A DNA stretch of 64,000 bases from Posidonia oceanica (taxonomy: Eukaryota > Streptophyta > Magnoliopsida > Alismatales > Posidoniaceae), in assembly GCA_037176725.1 (NCBI GenBank), contig JAZBRS010000035.1, positions 42,666,001 to 42,730,000 on the forward strand. Reading direction: 5' to 3'. Under the pieces are notes generated by a model. It searched no databases, was not told the origin of the DNA, and saw only the letters and a list, made by a program, of their open reading frames with translations. The position numbers and the translations under genes were made by a program. Position 1 is the first letter of the stretch, and every line of letters starts with the position of its first letter. Below are positions 57,156 through 64,000 of this stretch, piece by piece.

Positions 57156-60100
57156 TGTTGACACCCCATTTTGACAAGGTTGAATTGGAGGATCTCTCTG
57201 GCGGCTAGGAAAAACCCAAAACTACACCTTTCTCTTCACCCTTCTTTTCAAATCAAAACTCCAACTCAAACCTCAAAACCAAACCTAGAACTACACCCAT
57301 TTTCTAACCCAAAAAACCACTCCAAAACCCTCTCAAAACCTTAACCTAAAACCATCCAAAACCTTAATCAAAAACCATCCAAATCTAGGTCCAAACCTAC
57401 ACCTTCCTTTTCATCCTTCTCTTCAAAACAAGGCTAAACTTAACCTAGAATCACACCGCTTTCCCAAGCCCGAAAACTACCCAAAAATCATAGGAAAACT
57501 CACCATCCCCAACTTGGCAAACCCACCAAAAACCCTTAGAAATTTCAAACCAAAACCACTCCCAAAAACCCTAGAAAACCTAGGTGAAACTACTCTTTTT
57601 CTACACCTCAAAACCCTTCCAAAACCTTCCAAAATCTAAATCCAAGCCCTTGGTCCAACACTGGAAACCCTAGGCCACACACCCACCAAATTTCACCCCT
57701 CTTCTAAACCTCTAACACCTTCATTTATCCAAATTATCCTTTTCTCTCTCCTAGATTATTCCTTTCTCTCTCCTCTCTCTCTCCTGATTATTCTCCTTCT
57801 TTTCACTCCCTTCTCTCCCATCTTCTTGCCTGGCTGTAGGCTCACCCTGTGCATCTATCTCTCCTGCATTTTATTTTTATTTTTATCTTATCTTTAACCT
57901 TTTCCATAATTTTCTAAAAATTATTTTCTTTCCACTCCTCTCTTTCTTCTCTACTCCTTCATTTCTCCCTTTTCTCCTTCCTTTTCCTTTTCTTTTCCTT
58001 TCTTCTACAAAATCTTCAAAAAATCCTTAAAAACCTTCAAAACTCTAAAACAAAAGAAAAACAAATTAGAAACCTAAGAAAAATAATTAAAAACTTAAAC
58101 AAACAATTAAAAACAAGAACCTAACTAAATCTAACTAAAACTAAAAACTAAGAATGCAATCTAAAAAATGCAAAACTAATAAAAAGAAAATGCTATAAAA
58201 TCAAGGAAAAAACCAAAATATAATCAAAACAAGCAAAAGTAAAAACCCTACTAAAAACAATCAAAAAACAAATCCTAAAAAGAAAGAGAACAATTTAAAA
58301 TGCTAAGGCAAGTAATCAGGCAAAAAAACTTAACTTAACAATTCTAAAAGAAACAATTTGAAAACTTAATTAAAAAGAAAAAACAAACAATCAAAATTTA
58401 AAAAACACTTAATTAGAAGCCTAACAAGAAAAACTTAACTAAAAAGAATATGAAATAAAAGAATTTAACAAACAAAATCAAATTTAAAAGAAGACTTAAA
58501 CAAAACCCTAAAGGACTAAAATCAAAAATCTAAAACTCACCCTAATTAATTTAAAAACAATCCATTAAAAATCCTAATTAAAATCCCAACTCAACAAGAA
58601 AAACTTAATAAGAAAAACCTAACTAAAAATAATGAAAAATTTTAACAAATATTTAAAACAAGATCAAGAAGCAAATTAAAGGAGAACTTAAAATCCTAAT
58701 CAAACATTAAAACTCTTCCTAATTAACCAATTAAAAACAACCATTAAAAAACCTAATCTAAAAATCCTAACTTAGACAATCACCTTAAAAACATTTTCAA
58801 GCCTTTTTATTTTTATTTCTATTCCTATTTTATTTTATTTTTATCCTTCTTCTTTCTCTTCTTTCTTTCTTTTCCTTCCTTCTTCCCTTTCTTTTTTATT
58901 TCTTCTTCTTTTGGTTCGGCCCATCAGACCCAACTCTTCCCCTCCTTCCTTCTTTCTTTCTTTATTTCTTTTTTTTTCCCGCACAGGCCCACAGCCCATG
59001 CACGAATCCTCCTCCTTCTTCCCTCCTTCTCTTCTTCTTCTTCTTCCATTCTTCTCCCTCTCTCTCAGCTGCAAACGACAGCAGTCTCCCTCCCATTTTT
59101 CAAACCTCCCTGACACCACCTTGACCTTCCGGCCATCACCCACGACCAAGACCACTTCCTCCATGCCCTGCCATTGGTGGCAGAGTGACCCATTCCTTGA
59201 CCATTGACTGCCCTCAATCCGGTGGAGAGGAGAGGAACAAAACCAAGGGAGAAACGTTCCAAAATCACCTTCAGCACTCACACCTGGAATCACCAAACAA
59301 CCAGCTTGCTTTCCCGTCTTCCAGAACCCAAAAACTCCCCCAATCCTTCCCGGAATCCTCCCCCAACGTTGCCAACACTCAAACAACTCAGACCAACCTT
59401 TCCCATTGCCAAACCACCTCTACAGCCATCCAAAAATTCCCAAACTTGGCCATCCAACTCAATGAAACACTACCTTCTCAGGCCACCCAACATCACCCTG
59501 CGAAACGCCCCACAGTCCTTATACTTCACTACAAACACCTTCGCCCTTTTTTTTTCAAAAACTTCAAACAGCCATAACTCCCTCCACACTCAGTGGAATT
59601 CACTTCTGCTTCTTCCCACACGTTCCCCGGACAACCACCTAGCTGCCCGTGCCCTTGTCTCAGCCTGGAGCGCCGCACACCGCCGCACCCACTTCAGCCA
59701 CCACAGGAGGAGCTCGGTCGGACAAGATCTTCCTCTGGGTGACCAAGCTTTGAGGAAGCGTCGTCACCTTCCCCAGAGGCCAAGGAACTCACCCGAACTG
59801 CCCCAGCAACCCAGAATGCCGTCGCACGCCGCCACAACCTCCTCCCGGTCGGCTGCAAACCACCTAGGTGGGTGGGCTTCTCCAGCGCGCGAAAAGGTAA
59901 AATGAACTCTCCTCCAGCTTCCTCTCTTTCCCCTCTTGCTTCTCGGCTTTTCCCTGGGCTGTTTCGTCTACCATGCCGCCTGCAGCACACCACCGGAGTC
60001 GTCGTCTTCCCTGGCATCGGCAGCCCCGGTTGCGAGCCAAGCCGCCGTCTAGCGCCCCAGTGTGCCGCCTGCTGCTCCGCTGCGCCCCGACGACCTCCCC

Positions 60101-62701
60101 TGCATGCCGCCTGGGCCGCGTCGCCTCTTCCTCCGCCGTTCTAGACCTTGCGCCGGCAAGCTCCGACCTCTCTCCCTGTAGCAAATAAACCACCTGTTGG
60201 CCTTTCTTTTCATTTTTTCTTTAGCTTAGTATATTTACACCTGCATTGCATTGCTGTCTTGTTAGTTTTTTAATTTTGCACTTAGGTCCTGCTCGGTTTA
60301 AGATTTATTTAAATCCGAATTAAAATCATATGGAATTGCATTTAATATCTATAGTTTTGCTTATTTACGCATCAATCTAGCTGTAGTTCAACTTCTTTAA
60401 TTTTCTTTTAATTTAAGTCCTGCAACTTAGTTTTCATTACCTTTTAGTCCTCTGTTGTTACAATTTTTAAGTTTTCCTTTAGTCCGAGCCCATTTACTTG
60501 CTTTATTTGCATGTCAATCCAATCCTAGTTCAACATAGTTTGCTGTTCTTTACTTTCTGATCCAATAGCTTTTTATTTTTGCAATTAGGTCCTTTGATTG
60601 TTAAATGCCATCTAAATGCCTACTGTTATCTTATTAAATTGCTGTTAAGCCCTGTTCTTTATTTTATTTGCCATTTAGTCCTCTGATCTGTTAATCAATG
60701 CATTTATTTTCCATTTTTTCTTACTGCATTGCATTTTTCCCCTTCGGTTTCTGATTTTTGCATATAGGTCCTTCATATTCATGCATAGCATCTGTTTTCG
60801 CTATTTTTGCTTATAAAATTGCATTTTAGACCCTGCATAATTAAAAATCACACATAGGTCCACTATAAATGCACAAACCCTTCAAAAATCACATTTTTGC
60901 TTATAAAAATTGCATTTCAACCCCTGCATGTTTCAAAATTGCATGTTAATCCTCCACATGATTTCCAAACTTATTCCAATGCATTTTTACCTTATTAAAT
61001 TGCATTTTAAACCCTGCATTTTGCAAAATTGCACTCAGACCCTCCAGTTTTCAAAATCTTTGCATATATATCCCTAATTTTTCAAAATCTTTGCATTTAG
61101 GCCCCCAAATTTTCAAAACTTGCATATAGGTTCCTAAGTTTTCTGAAAAGTCATTCTTAGGTCCTTTTTTGCATACATTGCATCCATGCACCCATGCATC
61201 TTTGCATTTGCCATTTCTGCACACACATAAGCACACTTAGCTCCCATTTACATGGGAGGACCAGTTTTGCACACCCCTAGGACCTCCTTTACACTTAGAT
61301 CCATTCTTCTCCCCTGTTCTGGCCCTTCTGCCTTGAAGCCAACGTATCTTTTGATCTGGCCGCCGGATCTTCTCAACCAAGCTACCTGGACGACCCCGGT
61401 GAAGTGCTCTTCCACATGGATCAAACATTTCTCAGATCAGGCTTCAGATTTCCCACTTAAGTCCTTCTGAATCCCTGCACAGCATTCATTTGCACTTCAT
61501 TTGCATTGCAAGCATTGTTTTTGCTTTCTGATTTCTCGAGCATGTAGATTAGGACTCTCTCTTCCTATCTATCAACTCTATTCCCCTTTTCGCGTACTCT
61601 TGGTATCTTTGGGTTGTGTTTCCCCTAGATTCGCTACTAATTATAACTTTCTTCCCTTTTTTCCACGATCTGATCGCACTGCGAGCTTTGGGCATTGTGC
61701 GAGACACATCGTGGGACGGTTTAGTGGGAAATAGTCACAGAATAGTGGTGATCCCTCCATTTTCTTTCTTTCCCCTTTGTAGGTCCTCACACCTGCATTG
61801 CGTGGTCCTTAAGTGGTGTTCATCTTCACACTTACATCGCTTGCCTCTTTGCTTGTTTGATTCCTCCCCTTTGCCTGTTTTTGCATAGTTTTGCGTGCCC
61901 GTATCTGTTTTTGCTCGTTTTCGCACCGTTTTGTGTGCATGCTTTGTTTCTTGCATTGTTTTGCGTGCGTGCTTTGTTTCTTGCACCGTTTTGTGTGTTT
62001 GCCTTTTTTTTTGCACCGTTTCGCGTGTCGCTTCTGTTTCTGGCATCGTTTCGCGTGTTGTATGCTGTTTTCTCTTGCATGTCGCCCGCATTGCTTGGTT
62101 TTAACGCTATTTTGCATTTTCGCCTGCATTTGCATATAAGGCAATGATGCTTACTGCCTGGAGTTCTCACGAATCAGGTTTCGCCCGATTCGGAACATAG
62201 ACAGCGTTGCTGAGCACTTAGATAGCACGTTTATTTCCTTGCATTGCATTCCATCACTTAGAGCACTCCTTTGAGCATTCATTTAGGCATTCATTGGCAC
62301 TTAGGCATTCAAACCTGCATTTCCCTGCATATGCGAGCGTAAGCCTAGAAAGACCGATTCTCGAGCGTGTCGGGGGTGCCTAACACCTTCCCTTCACGTA
62401 ACAGGAGTCCTTGCCCAATCTTTTGGCCCACAATGACCATATTGCCCTTATCCTAGGCTTGAGTCATCTCATTTGCATTTGTTGTCCTTTGCATTGCATC
62501 CTTTGCTTGGTTTTGCGTGTTAATCCACGCATTTCCCCCGGTTTTCCTTGTCTTCCGATAATAGACACGGTGGCGACTCTAAATTGTCTTATCTTCTTCT
62601 TTTCTTATCTTTTCTCCCTTGTTTTAAGTGTTTTCAAGTTGAGCCTTCCTCCTCGGACATAGCCGCTAATAGTGAACCTGATTCCGATTGGGATTACTAC
62701 A
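57156..62701 (+). repeat. 3' LTR of element A (5546 bp)
   Basis: It has the same plan and ends as the 5' LTR (TGTTGACACCCC ... GGGATTACTACA). It carries about 25-30 extra bases near 57360 (a repeat of CCATCCAAAACC-type sequence) and scattered substitutions. The splice-donor-like GAAAAG|GT is at 59896. The primer-site-like TGGCGACTCT is at 62571. Confidence 0.92.
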
Positions 62702-64000
62702 CTTGGTATCATCTTGATACCAGAGGCATCTTTTTTGCTGCCCTGTGGTATCGTCCCCCTCATCTCATCGGGTTGGCAGCCTTAACTGCCCGACGATAGG
62801 TCCGTCAACTTATCACCCTGCATGCATTATTCCATTGCATTCCCCACCGTCATTACACTTTGCGCGGTGAGCCACTTACATCCATCTCACCGCATTCGGG
62901 CTGGTCCCCCTAACTACTCAGCTGACAAACCCGTTAGTGTTGTCTCCACCCTGCATTTTGATGCCATGGGCGCTTCAGCTGTCCCCTGGTATTGTTCACC
63001 GATACCAGGGGCATCTTTTTTGCTGCCCCATGGTATCCCATTTCCATCTGCATTGGGCTGACATCCCCAACTGTCACAGGAGCATCTACGGACCTCTGCC
63101 GCACCTTCTGGTTCGGTATTGCGCCCCCTTTCCTCCTACATTCGGGCTGATAGCCCTAACTATCCGGTGATGAGTCTGTTAACTCCTCATCAGCTGATAG
63201 CCATAACTATCCAGTGATGAGACCGTCAACTCCTTAGAGGGCTGATACTCACTGACTATCCTGCGATAGGTCCGTTAACTTATCACCCTTTTGTCGTAGT
63301 GTAATAGCTTTCTGTTGCATGGCATTAGCTTTTCATCATCACCTAGACATGGCGTGCTTAGGATTCGGACCCCTAGTTCGCGTATTGCCTAAGGTAGCAT
63401 CCTCGGCACCCGCAAGACTCTCGCAGCTTACCGGCTTTGGATGATACTCGCAGTAGTGTGCGGCCTCGGGATCGTCTTCTCGGTTCCGCGTGCCTGGTGC
63501 TCCATTGTCTATACACTGCATAACATTAGCATTTCATCGCATAACATCATATAGCTTTCTTGTACCCTCCGTAGAGTCAGTCCTAGTATCGCATTTCATC
63601 ATTACACGAACATCGCGTGCTTAGGATTCGAACACTTGGTTCACGTACTGCCTAAGGTAGCATCCTCAGCGCTTGCAAGACTTTCGCAGCTTGCCCGCTT
63701 TGGATGATACTCGCAGCAGTTCGCGGCCTTGGGATCGTTTTCTCGGTTCCACGTGCCCAGCGTTCCACTGTTTATACCATGCATTTCACTGCATAGCATC
63801 GCACGCTTAGGATTCGAACCTGTAGTTCACGTACTGCCTAAGGTAGCATCCTCAGCACCCGCAAGACTTTCGCAGCTTGCCAGCTTCGGATGGTACTCGC
63901 AGTAGTGCGTGGCCTTGGGATCGTTTTCTCGGTCTCGCGTGCCGCATTGCATAACATTGCATTCTTATTGCGCTGCTACTCCTCTGAAGTCATTACATCA
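62702..64000 (+). mobile_element. Element B continued: 3' noncoding region, runs off the window
   Basis: It resumes element B after the element A insertion (CTTGGTATCATCTTGATACC). It is rich in hairpins: GGCA-gccttaac-TGCC (about 62774), GATAGG-tccgtcaa-CTTATC, GACAA...TTGTC (about 62922-62942), GACA-tccccaac-TGTC (about 63060-63075), and GATA-gccctaac-TATC and GATGAG...CTCATC (63149-63193). Long stems also occur at 62960-63040 (GATACCA-GGGGC with GCCCC-TGGTATC). No ORF is recognised, and the 3' LTR is not reached. Confidence 0.75.
63356..63960 (+). repeat. Three imperfect tandem copies, about 150-165 bp core
   Basis: Each copy starts GCTTAGGATTCG (63356, 63619, 63805; spacing 263 and 186 bp). 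Each then carries TACTGCCTAAGGTAGCATCC or a close variant, a CGCAAGACT-TCGCAGCTT segment, TGG(T/A)ACTCGCAG and GGGATCGT(T/C)TTCTCGG. Variable sequence separates the copies. Confidence 0.8.

Larger units (their letters stand above)
30741..62701 (+). mobile_element. Element A: giant Tat/Ogre-like Ty3/gypsy retrotransposon
   Basis: Two closely similar LTRs (30741-36296 and 57156-62701) flank primer site, leader, gag, protease, RT, RNase H, a second RNase H, integrase, a plant-mobile-domain ORF, a hairpin array and a polypurine tract. The full span is 31,961 bp. Removing the nested solo LTR and one duplication gives about 26.1 kb. The flanks CCTGG (30736-30740) and CTTGG (62702-62706) are the 5-bp target duplication with one C-to-T change. 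The flanks rejoin into a sequence like 55100-55150, confirming insertion into element B. Two RNases H and a tRNA-Arg primer site assign it to the Tat lineage. Confidence 0.93.

Noticed and set aside
1..64000. tRNA or rRNA genes
   Set aside because: No cloverleaf or rRNA core motif was recognised. The tRNA-Arg matches are only the 18-nt primer sites.

Overview
The window is nuclear DNA from a flowering plant with a repeat-rich genome. It has one convincing host gene, a glutaredoxin-like gene at 9325-10545 on the minus strand. Everything else that can be recognised is transposon-derived: Ty3/gypsy LTR elements, a PIF/Harbinger element, a hAT remnant, an Ulp1-type remnant and chromovirus debris. 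I see no rRNA, tRNA or CRISPR. The plant assignment rests on plant-specific families (plant mobile domain, Tat/Ogre elements with a second RNase H, a CC-type glutaredoxin-like gene with a zinc-finger tail). The species cannot be told from the sequence.

Layout. 1-2650 holds two partial LTRs of the same giant family as the main elements. 2690-6400 is an eroded minus-strand gene with an Ulp1/C48 peptidase signature, mixed with tandem repeats. 7105-8290 is a hAT transposase C-terminus between two G-rich repeat blocks. 9325-10545 is the glutaredoxin-like gene. 12050-14831 is a minus-strand chromovirus remnant (RNase H, integrase, chromodomain), cut at 14832 by another LTR-like sequence. 14832-17232 holds two families of short palindromes with fixed geometry, each next to a TATA box.

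From 17233 to the window end there is a four-deep nest. (1) A PIF/Harbinger element (right terminus at 17233, transposase with introns, partner ORF) is cut at 19438. (2) The insertion is element B, a Tat/Ogre-like element with a 5.4-kb LTR, tRNA-Arg-type primer site and broken gag but no visible pol. (3) Element B is split at 30740/62702 by element A (30741-62701), a very large Tat element with 5.55-kb LTRs, gag, protease, RT, two RNases H, integrase and a captured plant-mobile-domain ORF. (4) Element A is interrupted in gag by a 5.8-kb solo LTR (40267-46075) with a perfect 5-bp target duplication. Without the solo LTR, element A is about 26.1 kb.

How the parts may work together. Element A has the enzyme set, but its 6-kb pro-pol reading frame carries 14 premature stops (10 of them TAG) and no frameshift. 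Element B has LTR, primer site, leader and gag only, so it would have depended on enzymes supplied in trans. Both share a conserved leader, possible splice sites linking the LTR to a point just upstream of gag, repeated primer-site-like motifs, and a 3' region full of small hairpins whose stems co-vary. The hairpin region (55229-56580, with relatives at 29098-29200, 30640-30690 and 62760-63290) is the most unusual signal in the window.
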